Assembly (NCBI RefSeq): GCF_020532665.2
Contig: NZ_JAIWPG020000001.1
Span: forward strand, 310,001 to 374,000
Direction of reading: 5' to 3'
DNA: 64,000 nt
Origin: Lelliottia sp. WAP21
Lineage (GTDB): Bacteria; Pseudomonadota; Gammaproteobacteria; Enterobacterales; Enterobacteriaceae
Shown here: positions 1-9,711 of the stretch, piece after piece
How the letters are laid out: each line of letters begins with the position of its first letter
Numbering within the stretch: position 1 is the first letter of the stretch
Made by a program: the position numbers and the translations under genes
The notes under the pieces: generated by a model
The model's input: the letters and a program-made list of their open reading frames with translations, nothing else
Told to the model about the DNA's origin: nothing
Database searches by the model: none

Positions 1-30
1 TAACGCATGCGCACAGGGAGACACACCGCA

Positions 31-744
31 ATGCAATCATCACTACTGAAACGAACGCTGTTATTTATCGGCGCCATCGCTGTGGTCCTGGCCCTTCTGA
101 CGTGGGGAATTGGGCCTGAGACGATAAAAGCGCGCCAGGTTGATCTGCTCTATCTGGGTCAACAGCATCTGATTTTGGTTTTCTCATCCATGTTCTTCGC
201 ACTTCTGGTAGGGATCCCCAGCGGAATTCTGCTGAGCCGCCCCGCCGCACGCGGTATGGCTGAATATGTGATGCAGATCTTTAACGTCGGGAATACTCTG
301 CCTCCACTGGCCGTGCTGGCACTGGCGATGGTCGTGCTGGGGATTGGTGATACGCCTGCCATTATCGCCCTGTTCCTGGCGTCCCTGCTGCCGATTGTGC
401 GAAACACCTATGCAGGATTGTGCTCCGTCCCGGCCTCGTTGCTGGAAGCCGCGAATGGTATCGGCATGACCAAATGGCAGCGTCTGCGCCAGGTTGAAAT
501 CCCCAATGCCTGGCCGGTGATGTTGTCAGGTATTCGTATTGCCACCGCCATTAACGTCGGTACAGCCCCGCTGGCCTTCCTCATTGGCGCCAGCAGTTAT
601 GGGGAACTGATCTTCCCAGGCATTTATCTCAACGACTTCCCGACGTTGATTCTGGGTGCCGCCGCCACCGCGTTATTCGCCCTGATTCTGGACACGCTGC
701 TCGCCTTACTGGGCCGTGTGATGAGCCCGCACATCGCACGATAA
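31..744 (+). CDS. osmY: OsmU-type osmoprotectant ABC importer, permease OsmY
   Basis: Inner-membrane permease of an OpuC/OsmU-class importer for glycine betaine and related osmoprotectants, 237 residues from the ATG at 31. It has about six hydrophobic segments and the BPD_transp_1 coupling loop around residues 135-165 (EAANGIGMTKWQRLRQVEIP), which docks on the ATPase. An ATG at 7 is in frame, but the purine-rich GGGAG at 17-21 better serves the ATG at 31. The binding-protein gene follows after 18 bp, so this is the first visible gene of the operon. Names follow Salmonella OsmVWXY; this is not E. coli OsmY, the periplasmic stress protein. The family call is firm; the substrate is inferred. Confidence 0.85.
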   Translation: MQSSLLKRTLLFIGAIAVVLALLTWGIGPETIKARQVDLLYLGQQHLILVFSSMFFALLVGIPSGILLSRPAARGMAEYVMQIFNVGNTLPPLAVLALAMVVLGIGDTPAIIALFLASLLPIVRNTYAGLCSVPASLLEAANGIGMTKWQRLRQVEIPNAWPVMLSGIRIATAINVGTAPLAFLIGASSYGELIFPGIYLNDFPTLILGAAATALFALILDTLLALLGRVMSPHIAR

Positions 745-762
745 CAATAACAAGGAGCTTTT

Positions 763-1662
763 ATGAGACTGCTTTCTGGCCTGACGGCCCTGTGCGCCGC
801 TGCGCTCTTTTCCAGCCAGACGCTCGCCGCCCCATTGATTCTGGCCACCAAAAGTTTTACAGAGCAGCACATTCTGTCGGCCATGACCGTGCAATATCTG
901 CAAAAGAAAGGCTTTGAAGTCCAGCCAAAAACCAACATCGCCACGGTGATATCCCGAAATGCCATGATCAATAAACAGATTGATATGACATGGGAATACA
1001 CCGGTACCTCGTTGATTATCTTTAACCACATCAACAAACGCATGTCGCCACAAGAGTCCTATGAGACGGTGAAACGTCTGGATGCAAAACACGGTCTGGT
1101 CTGGCTTAAACCGGCTGACATGAATAATACCTACGCCTTCGCCATGCAGCGCAAACGTGCAGAAGCCGAACACATTAATACGATGTCCGACATGGTGGCG
1201 AAGATTGAACAGATTCGTCAAACCGATCCGGATAACAACTGGCTGCTGGGGCTGGATCTGGAGTTTTCCGGGCGCAGCGATGGCATGAAGCCGCTGCAGG
1301 CCGCCTATAGCATGGCGCTGGATCGCCCGCAGATCCGGCAAATGGATCCGGGCCTGGTCTATAACGCCGTGCGCGACGGTTTCGTCGATGCGGGACTGAT
1401 TTATACCACCGATGGCCGCGTGAAAGGTTTCGACCTGAAGGTCCTGGAAGATGACAAAGGGTTCTTCCCGAGCTACGCGGTGACGCCAGTCGTTCGCAAA
1501 GACACGCTGGCGGCCAACCCAGGTCTGGAAGAGGCATTAAATACCCTCTCGAGCCAGTTGAATAACGACGTTATCACCGAACTGAACAAGAAGGTGGATA
1601 TCGACCATCAGTCACCCCAGCAGGTTTCGCGTGAGTTCCTGCAAAGCAAAAAGCTGCTGTAA
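763..1662 (+). CDS. osmX: OsmU-type osmoprotectant ABC importer, substrate-binding protein OsmX
   Basis: Periplasmic substrate-binding protein, 299 residues, of the OpuAC/glycine-betaine-binding family. It begins with a Sec signal peptide ([22 protein letters not shown], likely cleaved near residue 22). The mature start [14 protein letters not shown] is typical of the family, and the WEYTGTS segment near residue 85 belongs to the ligand cleft in relatives. A strong AAGGAG lies just before the ATG. It sits between the two permease genes of the same operon, the arrangement of Salmonella osmU, and delivers ligand to OsmW/OsmY. Betaine or choline-O-sulfate as ligand is inferred from the family. 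Confidence 0.87.
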   Translation: MRLLSGLTALCAAALFSSQTLAAPLILATKSFTEQHILSAMTVQYLQKKGFEVQPKTNIATVISRNAMINKQIDMTWEYTGTSLIIFNHINKRMSPQESYETVKRLDAKHGLVWLKPADMNNTYAFAMQRKRAEAEHINTMSDMVAKIEQIRQTDPDNNWLLGLDLEFSGRSDGMKPLQAAYSMALDRPQIRQMDPGLVYNAVRDGFVDAGLIYTTDGRVKGFDLKVLEDDKGFFPSYAVTPVVRKDTLAANPGLEEALNTLSSQLNNDVITELNKKVDIDHQSPQQVSREFLQSKKLL

Positions 1663-1671
1663 GGAGGCGCT

Positions 1672-2319
1672 ATGGAGACGATTCATTACATTATTGATAA
1701 CTGGGGCTATTTGCTTTCGCTGACCTTTCAACATTTGTGGCTGGTCGCACTGGCCGTTGGGCTGGCGATTGTTATCGGCGTCCCTCTGGGTATTTTGATT
1801 GTCCGCCACAAGTGGCTGGCCACGCCGGTGCTGGGGATTGCCACCATTGTCCTGACTATCCCGTCAATTGCCCTGTTCGGCCTGATGATCCCGCTCTTTT
1901 CGATGGTCGGTCAGGGTATTGGCGCCCTTCCCGCCATCACCGCAGTATTTCTTTACTCGTTACTGCCGATTGTGCGTAACACTCATACCGCGCTCGACAG
2001 TCTTCCTCCCGGTTTACGTGAAGCGGGTCGCGGGATAGGCATGACCTTCTGGCAGCGTCTGCGCTGGGTCGAAATTCCAATGGCGCTTCCGGTGATATTC
2101 GGCGGCATCCGTACCGCCGTGGTGATGAACATTGGCGTGATGGCGATTGCCGCCGTCATTGGCGCGGGCGGTCTGGGGCTGTTACTGCTTAACGGTATTG
2201 GCGGCAGCGATATTCGTATGTTAATTGCGGGCGCATTAATGATCTGTCTTTTAGCGATTGTGCTCGACTGGTTACTCCATCGATTGCAGATCGTACTGAC
2301 TCCAAAGGGGATTCGATAA
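1672..2319 (+). CDS. osmW: OsmU-type osmoprotectant ABC importer, permease OsmW
   Basis: Second inner-membrane permease, 215 residues, homologous to the first gene of the operon. The coupling segment REAGRGIGMTFWQRLRWVEIP is nearly the same as in OsmY. It is hydrophobic throughout, with about five or six transmembrane segments and a glycine-rich GAGGLGLLLLNGIGG stretch near residues 160-175. The AAGGAGG ribosome binding site starts right after the osmX stop. Its stop codon overlaps the osmV start by one base (TAATG), which indicates translational coupling with the ATPase. It probably forms a heterodimeric pore with OsmY. Confidence 0.86.
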   Translation: METIHYIIDNWGYLLSLTFQHLWLVALAVGLAIVIGVPLGILIVRHKWLATPVLGIATIVLTIPSIALFGLMIPLFSMVGQGIGALPAITAVFLYSLLPIVRNTHTALDSLPPGLREAGRGIGMTFWQRLRWVEIPMALPVIFGGIRTAVVMNIGVMAIAAVIGAGGLGLLLLNGIGGSDIRMLIAGALMICLLAIVLDWLLHRLQIVLTPKGIR

Positions 2320-3467
2320 TGATAAAACTGGAAAACCTCACCAAACAATTTTCACAGAAAAACGGCCAGACCTTTAAGGCCGTGGACAACGTTAATCTGA
2401 ACGTACCTGAAGGTGAAATGTGCGTACTGCTTGGTCCATCGGGCTGTGGTAAAACCACCACGCTGAAGATGATTAATCGACTGATTACCCCGAGCAGCGG
2501 CAAGATCCTGATTAACGGCGAAGATACCAGCGCCATGGACACGGTGACCCTGCGCCGCAATATCGGTTACGTTATTCAGCAAATTGGTCTGTTTCCCAAT
2601 ATGACCATTGAAGACAACATTACCGTCGTTCCGCGTATGCTCGGCTGGGACAAGGCGCGCTGCAAATCTCGCGCCGAAGAGCTGATGGATATGGTAGCGA
2701 TGGACCCGCATAAATTCCTCAGCCGTTATCCCCGTGAAATGTCCGGCGGTCAGCAGCAGCGTATCGGTGTGATCCGCGCCCTGGCGGCGGATCCTCCGGT
2801 ACTGCTGATGGATGAGCCTTTCGGCGCGGTAGACCCGATTAACCGTGAAGTGATCCAGAATCAGTTCCTGGAGATGCAGCAGAAGCTGAAAAAAACCGTC
2901 ATGCTGGTCAGCCATGATATTGACGAAGCACTGAAGCTGGGCGATCGCATCGCGGTCTTCCGTCAGGGACGCATCGTGCAGTGCGCAAGCCCCGATGAAC
3001 TGCTGGCGAAACCGGCGAACGAATTTATCGGCTCCTTTGTCGGCCAGGACCGTACGCTGAAGCGCCTGCTCCTGGTCTCTGCGGGTGATGTCACCGATCG
3101 GCAGCCGACCCTGACGGTCCGTGAATCCACTTCACTGACCGATGCCTTTGCGACCATGGATGATAATGACATTCGCGCGATAACGGTGGTGGATGCACAA
3201 GGTAAACCCTTAGGATTTGTTAAGCGTCGTGAAGCACGCCATGCTACCGGCACGTGTGCGGACATGCTGCATCCGTTCCGCATGACGGGCAAAGCCGAAG
3301 ATAACCTGCGCGTGGTGCTCTCCCGCCTTTACGAAAGTAATACCAGCTGGATGCCTATCGTCGATGAAGAGGGCCGCTATAACGGCGAGATTTCGCAGGA
3401 CTACATTGCGGAATACCTGAGCTCTGGGCGAACGCGTCGTGCGCTGAATATCCATTCCGATAGTTAA
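2319..3467 (+). CDS. osmV: OsmU-type osmoprotectant ABC importer, ATPase OsmV
   Basis: ATP-binding subunit, 382 residues, that powers the importer. Visible motifs are Walker A GPSGCGKTT (about 41-49), Q-loop YVIQQIGLFP, ABC signature MSGGQQQR (about 141-148), Walker B VLLMDEP and the switch histidine in LVSHDIDEA. After about residue 250 comes a regulatory region that resembles two CBS modules (SLTDAFATMDDNDIRAITVV and the later TSWMPIVDEEGRYNG); in OpuA-type ATPases such modules sense ionic strength. It is the last gene of the operon, followed by a hairpin terminator. OpuCA/ProV-like ATPases are the alternative names, but the four-gene order fits OsmU. Confidence 0.88.
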   Translation: MIKLENLTKQFSQKNGQTFKAVDNVNLNVPEGEMCVLLGPSGCGKTTTLKMINRLITPSSGKILINGEDTSAMDTVTLRRNIGYVIQQIGLFPNMTIEDNITVVPRMLGWDKARCKSRAEELMDMVAMDPHKFLSRYPREMSGGQQQRIGVIRALAADPPVLLMDEPFGAVDPINREVIQNQFLEMQQKLKKTVMLVSHDIDEALKLGDRIAVFRQGRIVQCASPDELLAKPANEFIGSFVGQDRTLKRLLLVSAGDVTDRQPTLTVRESTSLTDAFATMDDNDIRAITVVDAQGKPLGFVKRREARHATGTCADMLHPFRMTGKAEDNLRVVLSRLYESNTSWMPIVDEEGRYNGEISQDYIAEYLSSGRTRRALNIHSDS

Positions 3468-3476
3468 TACGCCCTG

Positions 3477-3512
3477 CCCGGCACTCCTTCCGGATGCCGG
3501 GTACCCCTTTTT
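3477..3512 (+). terminator. Rho-independent terminator after osmV
   Basis: CCCGGCA at 3477-3483 pairs with TGCCGGG at 3495-3501 and is followed by TACCCCTTTTT. It lies 10 bp after the osmV stop and before clcB. The stem also resembles the GC-rich arms of enterobacterial REP units, so a REP origin is possible. Confidence 0.6.
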
Positions 3513-3620
3513 CGCACGCATACCTTTTGCTAACCTCGCGTTTTCACCGCACACTATCGTATCGCTCCTGCCTGATGAATCACCATGCAACGTCTTCACG
3601 TGTATCCGGACATTCGCGCG

Positions 3621-4895
3621 ATGTTCCGCCGCTTACTGATTGCCACCCTGACTGGCGTACTCGCCGCACTCGCCGTGGCCGTTTTTCGCCATTCGATGTT
3701 TTTACTCGAAGGGCTGTTTTTAGGAAATCACAGCGGAAGCCTGGTCGCGGCGGCCAGTGAGCTCGCACCGTGGCGTCGGGCACTGACGCCGGCCCTCGGC
3801 GGCCTTGCCGCAGGTCTGCTACTCTGGGGCTGGCAGCGGCTGAATCAGCAGCGCCCCCATGCCCCCACCGATTACATGGAAGCCCTGGACACCGACGAAG
3901 GCCGATTCGACTACGGCGGGAGCCTGGTCAAATCCCTCGCCTCATTGCTGGTGGTCTCAAGCGGTAGCGCCATCGGGCGCGAAGGCGCAATGATCCTGCT
4001 GGCGGCCCTTGCCGCATCGTTATTCGCCCGGCGTTATACGCCAAAATCGGAATGGAAGCTGTGGATCGCCTGCGGGGCGGCGGCCGGGATGTCCAGCGCT
4101 TATCACGCACCGCTGGCGGGCAGTCTGTTTATCGCGGAAATTCTCTTTGGCACCTTAATGCTGGCCTCACTCGGGCCCGTTGCCATCGCGGCGGTGGTGG
4201 CACTGTTGACCACGCATCTGTTGAGTCCGGGCGCCAGTACCCTGTACAACGTGCAGCTAAGCGGAACGCTTACCGCGCTGGATTATGCCCTGATGGTGGG
4301 CACCGGTCTGCTGGCCGGGTTATGTGGTCCGCTGTTGATGTGGCTGATGCAGTACAGCCATTCGCTCTTTTTGCGTCTTAAGCTTTCCCCGCCCTGGCAG
4401 CTGGCACTGGGGGGACTGATCGTCGGACTGTTGTCTCTGCTCACCCCGACGGTGTGGGGCAATGGATACAGCGTGGTGCAGGCGTTTTTGCTGTCGCCAC
4501 CCCTGCTGACCACCCTCGTCGGCATAGTTATCTGCAAACTACTGGCCGTGCTGGCCAGTAGCGGCTCAGGCGCGCCGGGTGGGGTATTCACCCCGACACT
4601 GTTCGTGGGGATGGCCACAGGCATGCTGTTTGCTCAGATAATTTCGATGGGTTTTCCTGGCACGGATATGGCGATTCTGGCGGGCCTGGCAGGCATGGCA
4701 ACCCTGCTTGCGGCGACCACGCATGCGCCAATCATGTCTGCGCTGATGGTCTGTGAAATGACCGGGCAATATGTCCTGTTGCCCGGCTTACTGATTGCCT
4801 GCGTTATCGCCTCCGTGCTGTCACGGACGTTACGCCACGACTCGATTTACGGAGAGCATGTCGCCGAACATCGTCAGATCGATGTAGGGCGTTAG
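3621..4895 (+). CDS. clcB: ClC-family chloride channel/transporter ClcB
   Basis: Inner-membrane ClC protein of 424 residues, the partner of ClcA in extreme acid resistance in E. coli, where it acts as an electrical shunt for proton-consuming decarboxylases. The selectivity signatures are visible: [11 protein letters not shown] (about 121-131, with the gating glutamate) and [14 protein letters not shown] (about 312-325). About ten or more hydrophobic helices are evident. I chose the ATG at 3621 because the protein then begins [12 protein letters not shown] like E. coli ClcB; an in-frame ATG at 3585 would add 12 residues. The C-terminus (HRQIDVGR) is longer than in E. coli as I recall it and runs 66 bp into the convergent ynfK. 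Confidence 0.93.
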   Translation: MFRRLLIATLTGVLAALAVAVFRHSMFLLEGLFLGNHSGSLVAAASELAPWRRALTPALGGLAAGLLLWGWQRLNQQRPHAPTDYMEALDTDEGRFDYGGSLVKSLASLLVVSSGSAIGREGAMILLAALAASLFARRYTPKSEWKLWIACGAAAGMSSAYHAPLAGSLFIAEILFGTLMLASLGPVAIAAVVALLTTHLLSPGASTLYNVQLSGTLTALDYALMVGTGLLAGLCGPLLMWLMQYSHSLFLRLKLSPPWQLALGGLIVGLLSLLTPTVWGNGYSVVQAFLLSPPLLTTLVGIVICKLLAVLASSGSGAPGGVFTPTLFVGMATGMLFAQIISMGFPGTDMAILAGLAGMATLLAATTHAPIMSALMVCEMTGQYVLLPGLLIACVIASVLSRTLRHDSIYGEHVAEHRQIDVGR

Positions 4896-5525
4896 GTCGC
4901 GCTGCTCGGCGCGCGGCAGATAAGGCAATTCGCCCACCAGCGGCCCCGGCAATTTTTTGCTCAGGACGTCAATGATCTCGGCGTAATGTGCCAGGCCCGG
5001 GTTGATACGGTTCGCCACCCAACCGATAAGCGGAAGGCCATCGTTCGCAATAGCCTGCGCCGTCAGCAATGCATGATTGATACACCCTTCCTGGATGCCG
5101 ACAACCATGACTACCGGCAGTTGTTCCTGCACCACCCATTCAGATAAGGGACGCAGGTCGTTCATCAGGCTTCGCCAGCCACCCGTGCCTTCCACCACAA
5201 CGTGATCGACCTGCTCGCTGAGATGCAGCAAGCCATTCGATAACAAGGTGTAATTGATCAGGCCACTGTGCGCGACGCTACTTTCATCTTCACTGAGCGC
5301 AATCGGATTCACTGCCTCGTAAGGCAGCGCAAGGCTGGAGACGCTTTGAAGAACCAGCGCATCTTTATTGCGTAGTCCTTCTGGCGTCTCTTTACTTCCT
5401 TTCGCGACCGGTTTGTACCCAGCCACGCATTTACCACTTGCCGCAAGGGCCTGCAGCAAGGCGCGGGAGACCACTGTTTTACCAACAGAGGTATCAGTAC
5501 CCGTTACAAAGAAACGCTTAAGCAT
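4830..5525 (-). CDS. ynfK: Dethiobiotin synthetase-like ATPase YnfK (BioD2)
   Basis: Cytoplasmic P-loop protein of the BioD family, 231 residues. BioD makes dethiobiotin from 7,8-diaminopelargonate, CO2 and ATP; YnfK is the second, less studied paralogue. The Walker A-like [15 protein letters not shown] lies near residues 5-19, followed by the YKPVAKG segment (about 37-43) and VVVEGTGGW (about 115-123), which form the nucleotide and substrate site in BioD. The start is taken at the ATG at 5525, six bases after GGAG; a GTG one codon upstream is possible. Its 3' end overlaps clcB on the other strand by 66 bp. Confidence 0.9.
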   Translation of the reverse strand: MLKRFFVTGTDTSVGKTVVSRALLQALAASGKCVAGYKPVAKGSKETPEGLRNKDALVLQSVSSLALPYEAVNPIALSEDESSVAHSGLINYTLLSNGLLHLSEQVDHVVVEGTGGWRSLMNDLRPLSEWVVQEQLPVVMVVGIQEGCINHALLTAQAIANDGLPLIGWVANRINPGLAHYAEIIDVLSKKLPGPLVGELPYLPRAEQRDLTPYIDLTMFGDMLSVNRVVA

Positions 5526-5650
5526 CACTTACTCCACCGTTATGCTTTGAAAATATAAACGAACTAAATAATTCAGTGGAGTGAGTCTAAGGTATGCGCG
5601 AACACGCCAGCTTGAGATAGCGCAATTTTTCGTAGATCAGTGGAAAAGAG

Positions 5651-6871
5651 TTAACCCTGTAACAGGCGAATCAGCAGAGAGCCATTGTACATGGCATCTT
5701 TGACCAGTGCCGCCCCGGCCATGGTGCCCTGGTTGGAAAACTGGGTTCCCTCGACGGCAATATTTTTACTGTATGCCGGTAATGACTGCTGGCGGATACA
5801 ATCTGCAATCGCGGGGAACAAGATCTCTGCCGCCTGATTCAAGGGCGATCCAATGAGGATTTTTTGCGGATTGAAAAGATTGACCATAATCGCCAGTATG
5901 CGCCCGACGTTATTTCCGACGCCCGTGATGATGTCTTTCGCCAGCAGATCGCCCTGCCGCGCCGCGCCGCACAACGAGTCAATCGTGAGCGGCTGGCCGT
6001 GCAGCGAAGAACTCATTGACTGGCTCAGACGCAGCTGGGCCAGTTCCATCACGCTCTCTACGCTGGCGATGGTTTCCAGACAGCCATGGTTGCCGCAATA
6101 ACAGCGTTTGCCATAGGGATCGACCTGAGTGTGGCCTATTTCAACCAGACTGCTGCTGCCCGCGTGCAACAAACGTCCGTCGGTGATCACCCCGGCACCC
6201 ACGTTATGATCAATCACCACCTGAATAACGTCCCGCGCACCGCGCGAAGCGCCAAACAGTGCCTCCGCCATGGTCCAGGCACTGATATCATGCTGAATAT
6301 AGACCGGCACGCCCGTATGTTTTTCCAGTGCTTCTCCCAGCGGCATCTCTTTCACGTCTTCATAGAATGGCATCCGGTGGACAATACCATTCTCTGTATC
6401 AATGATTCCGGGAAGAGTAATCGCGATGGCCGTGAGTCGTTCCAGCTTCTGCTGATGACGAATAAAGAACTGATCGATATGGGTGAGGATACGCTCAAGC
6501 AGACTCTCTTCGGCCTGAAGCGGAAGTTCCAGCTGATCTTCGACCACCAGCTTGCTGCTTAAGTCACGCAGCGCGAGGAAAATTTCACCCCGGCTAATAC
6601 GAAGAGAGAGGTAATGCCAGGCCTCGGTTTCCACCACCAGGCCGACGGCCGGACGACCACGGCTGCCGGGTTCCTGAATTTCAGTCTCCTGCACCAGATG
6701 GGCTTCCAGCATTTCACGCACGATTTTGGTGATACTGGCGGGCGCCAGTTGGGCCAGACGAGAAAGATCGATACGCGACACCGGACCAAGCTGATCAATC
6801 AGGCGATAGACCGCACCCGCATTGGTTTGCTTAATCTGATCAATGTGTCCTGGCTGACTATCAGCAACCAC
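5651..6871 (-). CDS. mlc: Global glucose repressor Mlc (ROK family)
   Basis: Transcriptional repressor of glucose and PTS genes (ptsG, manXYZ, malT and mlc itself in E. coli), 406 residues. It is inactivated when unphosphorylated EIIBC-Glc captures it at the membrane. The N-terminal winged helix (residues about 10-75, with SRIDLSRLAQLAPASITKIV) precedes a ROK domain holding the zinc motif CYCGNHGCLE near residues 257-266. It starts with GTG, as in E. coli, six bases after GGGAG. An inverted repeat 12 bp upstream looks like its own operator. Identity to E. coli Mlc is very high along the whole length. Confidence 0.96.
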   Translation of the reverse strand: MVADSQPGHIDQIKQTNAGAVYRLIDQLGPVSRIDLSRLAQLAPASITKIVREMLEAHLVQETEIQEPGSRGRPAVGLVVETEAWHYLSLRISRGEIFLALRDLSSKLVVEDQLELPLQAEESLLERILTHIDQFFIRHQQKLERLTAIAITLPGIIDTENGIVHRMPFYEDVKEMPLGEALEKHTGVPVYIQHDISAWTMAEALFGASRGARDVIQVVIDHNVGAGVITDGRLLHAGSSSLVEIGHTQVDPYGKRCYCGNHGCLETIASVESVMELAQLRLSQSMSSSLHGQPLTIDSLCGAARQGDLLAKDIITGVGNNVGRILAIMVNLFNPQKILIGSPLNQAAEILFPAIADCIRQQSLPAYSKNIAVEGTQFSNQGTMAGAALVKDAMYNGSLLIRLLQG

Positions 6872-6882
6872 CTGTTACTCCC

Positions 6883-6904
6883 TTATTTTCGCGCTTCGAA
6901 ATAA
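6883..6904 (-). promoter_or_regulatory. Probable Mlc autoregulatory operator
   Basis: On the minus strand this reads TTATTTCGA-AGCG-CGAAAATAA, an imperfect inverted repeat rich in TTATTT/AAATAA like known Mlc and NagC sites. It lies 12 bp upstream of the mlc GTG start. Autoregulation of mlc is known in E. coli; the assignment here rests on the sequence pattern and position only. Confidence 0.55.
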
Positions 6905-6993
6905 ACTTTAGCTATGGTGAAGCACTTCACCCGCAGTCGTCAAATTTTTACTTAGCCATGTGATTTACCGCACGTTTTTGCGTCTTTTTCCGC

Positions 6994-7896
6994 TTAATTG
7001 CCCTGCTGAGACGCGGCAATAAGCCGTTCTTTGAAACGCTGTGCCGCATTGCTCAGTTCGTGATGTTTCGGCCATACCAGCCACATTTCGGATATGGCAT
7101 CCTCTTGTGCAATCGGAACCCAACGCATTTCGCTCAACTGGACGCGTTTAAACGACGCGGGAAGAATAGAAACGCCAAGCCCAGCCGACACCAGGCCTAT
7201 GATGGTCATTGCCTCGCCCACCTCCTGCGTAATCACCGGTGCCAGGCCATAGCGGCGCATGAGCCCCAGAATGTCATCATAAAGGCCCGTCCCGACGTGA
7301 GGGTCAAAAAAGACAAAGGGCTCTTTCGCCAGCGCCGCCAGACTTACCACCGATTGAGAGGCCAGAGGATGATCCCGGGGGATCATCGCCAGCAAGGGTT
7401 CACGCAAAATGACCTGCCATGCCAGCGTGTCCGGGAGCTGGGTGTTGCGCATCAGCCCCAAATCGAGCGAGCCTTCGTTAAGCGGGGCGATCTGTTCACG
7501 GGTGTTGATTTCACGCGTCTGAATATGGACGTCCGGATAATGACGACGAAACGAGGACAACGTTTCTGATACCGCGTTGATAAAGGGGGCGGATGAGGTA
7601 AAGCCAATGCGCAGCTCGCCGGTCTCTCCCAGGTGGAGACGTTCTGCCCGGGCGGCTGCCTCGTCCACCAGGCCCAGAATCTGTCGACTGTCGGCAAGAA
7701 ACTGCCTGCCTGCGGCAGTCAGGCTGACACTCCGGTTGGTTCGCGCCAGCAGTCGTGCGCCGACCTGCTGTTCAAGTATCTGAATTTGCTGGCTTAAAGG
7801 AGGCTGAGAAATATTTAGCCGCGCAGCGGCACGGCCAAAATGCAGCTCTTCGGCGACGGCGATAAAATAGCGCAGGTGACGCAGTTCGATATTCAT
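6994..7896 (-). CDS. ynfL: LysR-family regulator YnfL
   Basis: LysR-type transcriptional regulator of 300 residues. The N-terminal winged helix MNIELRHLRYFIAVAEELHF and AARLNISQPPLSQQI is typical, followed by a helical linker (residues about 60-90) and a periplasmic-binding-protein-like effector domain (90-295). It is divergent from the efflux gene ynfM with a short AT-rich intergenic region between them, the usual layout for a LysR regulator of its neighbour. The inducer is unknown, and control of ynfM is inferred from this arrangement. Confidence 0.9.
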   Translation of the reverse strand: MNIELRHLRYFIAVAEELHFGRAAARLNISQPPLSQQIQILEQQVGARLLARTNRSVSLTAAGRQFLADSRQILGLVDEAAARAERLHLGETGELRIGFTSSAPFINAVSETLSSFRRHYPDVHIQTREINTREQIAPLNEGSLDLGLMRNTQLPDTLAWQVILREPLLAMIPRDHPLASQSVVSLAALAKEPFVFFDPHVGTGLYDDILGLMRRYGLAPVITQEVGEAMTIIGLVSAGLGVSILPASFKRVQLSEMRWVPIAQEDAISEMWLVWPKHHELSNAAQRFKERLIAASQQGN

Positions 7897-7989
7897 ATTT
7901 TAAACATATCATTTGAGATTATTAATATATTAGACAGAATATTTACATTTTCCTACCCTAACAGCAGACCCCCAAAGCAAGGACCCGAT

Positions 7990-9243
7990 GTGAGCCGTAC
8001 AACTACCGTCAATGACGCTCCGGTAAGCGATGTTGATGATTCACCCGCCGTGACCCAGCCCGCTCAGTTTATAAAACGTGGTACCCCTCAGTTTATGCGC
8101 GTCACGCTGGCGCTGTTCTCCGCAGGCCTGGCGACATTTGCCCTGCTCTATTGTGTACAGCCCATTCTGCCTGTGCTGTCGCATGAGTTTGGCGTGTCGC
8201 CTGCGACCAGCAGTATTTCGCTCTCGATTTCAACCGGGATGCTGGCGATTGGCCTGCTGTTCACCGGTCCGTTATCCGACGCGATAGGCCGCAAGCAGGT
8301 CATGGTGACCGCGCTGTTGTTAGCCTCCGTCTGTACTCTGCTTTCGACTATGATGACCAGCTGGCACGGGATCCTGTTTATGCGGGCGCTTATCGGTTTG
8401 TCATTAAGCGGCGTGGCCGCCGTTGGGATGACCTATCTGAGCGAAGAGATCCACCCGAGCTTTGTTGCCCTGTCGATGGGGCTCTATATCAGCGGAAACT
8501 CGATTGGCGGTATGAGTGGACGCCTGTTAAGCGGGCTGTTCACTGACTTCTTCAGCTGGCGTATCGCGCTGGCGGTCATTGGCTGTTTTGCCCTGGCGTC
8601 AGCCTTAATGTTCTGGAAAATCCTGCCCGAATCGCGCCATTTTCGCCCCACAGCTTTACGCCCTAAGACACTGTTAATTAACTTTCGGCTGCACTGGCGA
8701 GATAAAGGGTTACCCCGCCTGTTTCTGACCGGTTTTCTGTTAATGGGATCTTTCGTCACGCTGTTTAACTACATTGGCTATCGATTAATGCTCTCTCCAT
8801 GGCATTTGAATCAGGCCGTTGTCGGCTTGCTCTCCGTGGCGTATCTCACCGGGACCTGGAGTTCACCTAAAGCCGGGGCGATGACCACCCGCTTTGGCCG
8901 TGGCCCGGTCATGCTGGCCTCGACCGGGGTGATGCTGCTGGGCCTGCTGATGACGCTGTTTTCCTCTTTATGGCTGATCTTTGCGGGTATGTTACTTTTT
9001 TCAGCGGGCTTTTTTGCCGCGCACTCCGTTGCCAGCAGCTGGATCGGCCCACGCGCGCGCCGCGCCAAGGGCCAGGCCTCTTCGCTCTACCTGTTTAGCT
9101 ACTATCTGGGTTCCAGTATCGCCGGCACGCTTGGCGGTGTATTCTGGCATCGCTATGGCTGGAATGGGGTGGGTATTTTCATCGCGTTAATGCTGTGCGC
9201 GGCCCTCCTGGTAGGGGCAAGCGTACATAAACGTTTGCGGTGA
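7990..9243 (+). CDS. ynfM: MFS transporter YnfM (arabinose-efflux-like)
   Basis: Major-facilitator exporter of 417 residues with about 12 transmembrane helices. The MFS loop 2-3 motif is visible as GPLSDAIGRKQVM near residue 95, and a second copy in the C-half as TTRFGRGPV. I chose the GTG at 7990 because the protein then begins VSRTTTVNDAP like E. coli YnfM (MSRTTTVDGAP); the open frame runs 150 bp further upstream, but that part would overlap ynfL. No substrate is known. It is probably regulated by the divergent ynfL. Confidence 0.9.
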   Translation: MSRTTTVNDAPVSDVDDSPAVTQPAQFIKRGTPQFMRVTLALFSAGLATFALLYCVQPILPVLSHEFGVSPATSSISLSISTGMLAIGLLFTGPLSDAIGRKQVMVTALLLASVCTLLSTMMTSWHGILFMRALIGLSLSGVAAVGMTYLSEEIHPSFVALSMGLYISGNSIGGMSGRLLSGLFTDFFSWRIALAVIGCFALASALMFWKILPESRHFRPTALRPKTLLINFRLHWRDKGLPRLFLTGFLLMGSFVTLFNYIGYRLMLSPWHLNQAVVGLLSVAYLTGTWSSPKAGAMTTRFGRGPVMLASTGVMLLGLLMTLFSSLWLIFAGMLLFSAGFFAAHSVASSWIGPRARRAKGQASSLYLFSYYLGSSIAGTLGGVFWHRYGWNGVGIFIALMLCAALLVGASVHKRLR

Positions 9244-9328
9244 TATATCCGATCAATAATATTTACCCACCGTCACTGTTTCCTTCTTTAGCCACGCTAC
9301 AATCAGGGCATTATTAACGGGGGTAAAA

Positions 9329-9649
9329 ATGAAAAACATCATCATCAGCATGGTTGCCAAGATTTCAAAAATGGATGCGGAAGCGAAACTGCTTACCGCG
9401 CAGGTAGAAGCACAGTCGCTGATGCTTAGCGCCCTTTTGCTGACCGTCGGCAAAAATGGTGGCGTAGATAAAATGGTTGAAAGTGTCAATAAAGCCATTA
9501 ACTCCGCCATGGACTTATCTGACGATCTCCTGCGCTCGGATGCACAAATGCTGCTGACGCAATTTAACGAACTGCTCGCCATTGCGAGACTTATTGAGAA
9601 AGCCGACGCAGAAGTTGATCTGGATGGCCTTACCACCCCTCCGCTCTGA
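9329..9649 (+). CDS. iraP: IraP-like anti-adaptor that stabilises sigma-S (putative)
   Basis: Small cytoplasmic protein of 106 residues, predicted to be mostly helical. The N-terminal half follows E. coli IraP: MKNIIISMVAKISKMDAEAK and LTAQVEAQ match [20 protein letters not shown] and LCAQVEAL, and a later SDDLL resembles the IraP C-half. IraP binds RssB and blocks ClpXP degradation of RpoS. This protein is about 20 residues longer than E. coli IraP (86), and the gene is not beside phoA-psiF as in E. coli. A short promoter-like TACAAT sits about 30 bp before the start, and a strong terminator follows. The assignment is by remembered similarity and is moderately secure. Confidence 0.6.
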   Translation: MKNIIISMVAKISKMDAEAKLLTAQVEAQSLMLSALLLTVGKNGGVDKMVESVNKAINSAMDLSDDLLRSDAQMLLTQFNELLAIARLIEKADAEVDLDGLTTPPL

Positions 9650-9680
9650 CAGAAGCACATTCGCCATTCTCTACAGCACA

Positions 9681-9711
9681 AAAAAAGGCCACGCAAACGC
9701 GTGGCCTTTTT
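9681..9711. terminator. Bidirectional Rho-independent terminator after iraP
   Basis: GGCCACGC at 9687-9694, loop AAAC, GCGTGGCC at 9699-9706, then five T on the plus strand. The A-run at 9680-9686 gives a T-run on the minus strand, so it can stop transcription from both sides. Confidence 0.9.

Noticed and set aside
1..6. Stop codon TAA at the left edge as the end of an upstream gene
   Set aside because: Only three informative bases are visible; nothing about an upstream gene can be supported.
7840..7989. N-terminal extension of ynfM from an ATG at 7840
   Set aside because: It would overlap the start of ynfL on the other strand by 57 bp and has no YnfM-like sequence; the GTG at 7990 fits the family start.
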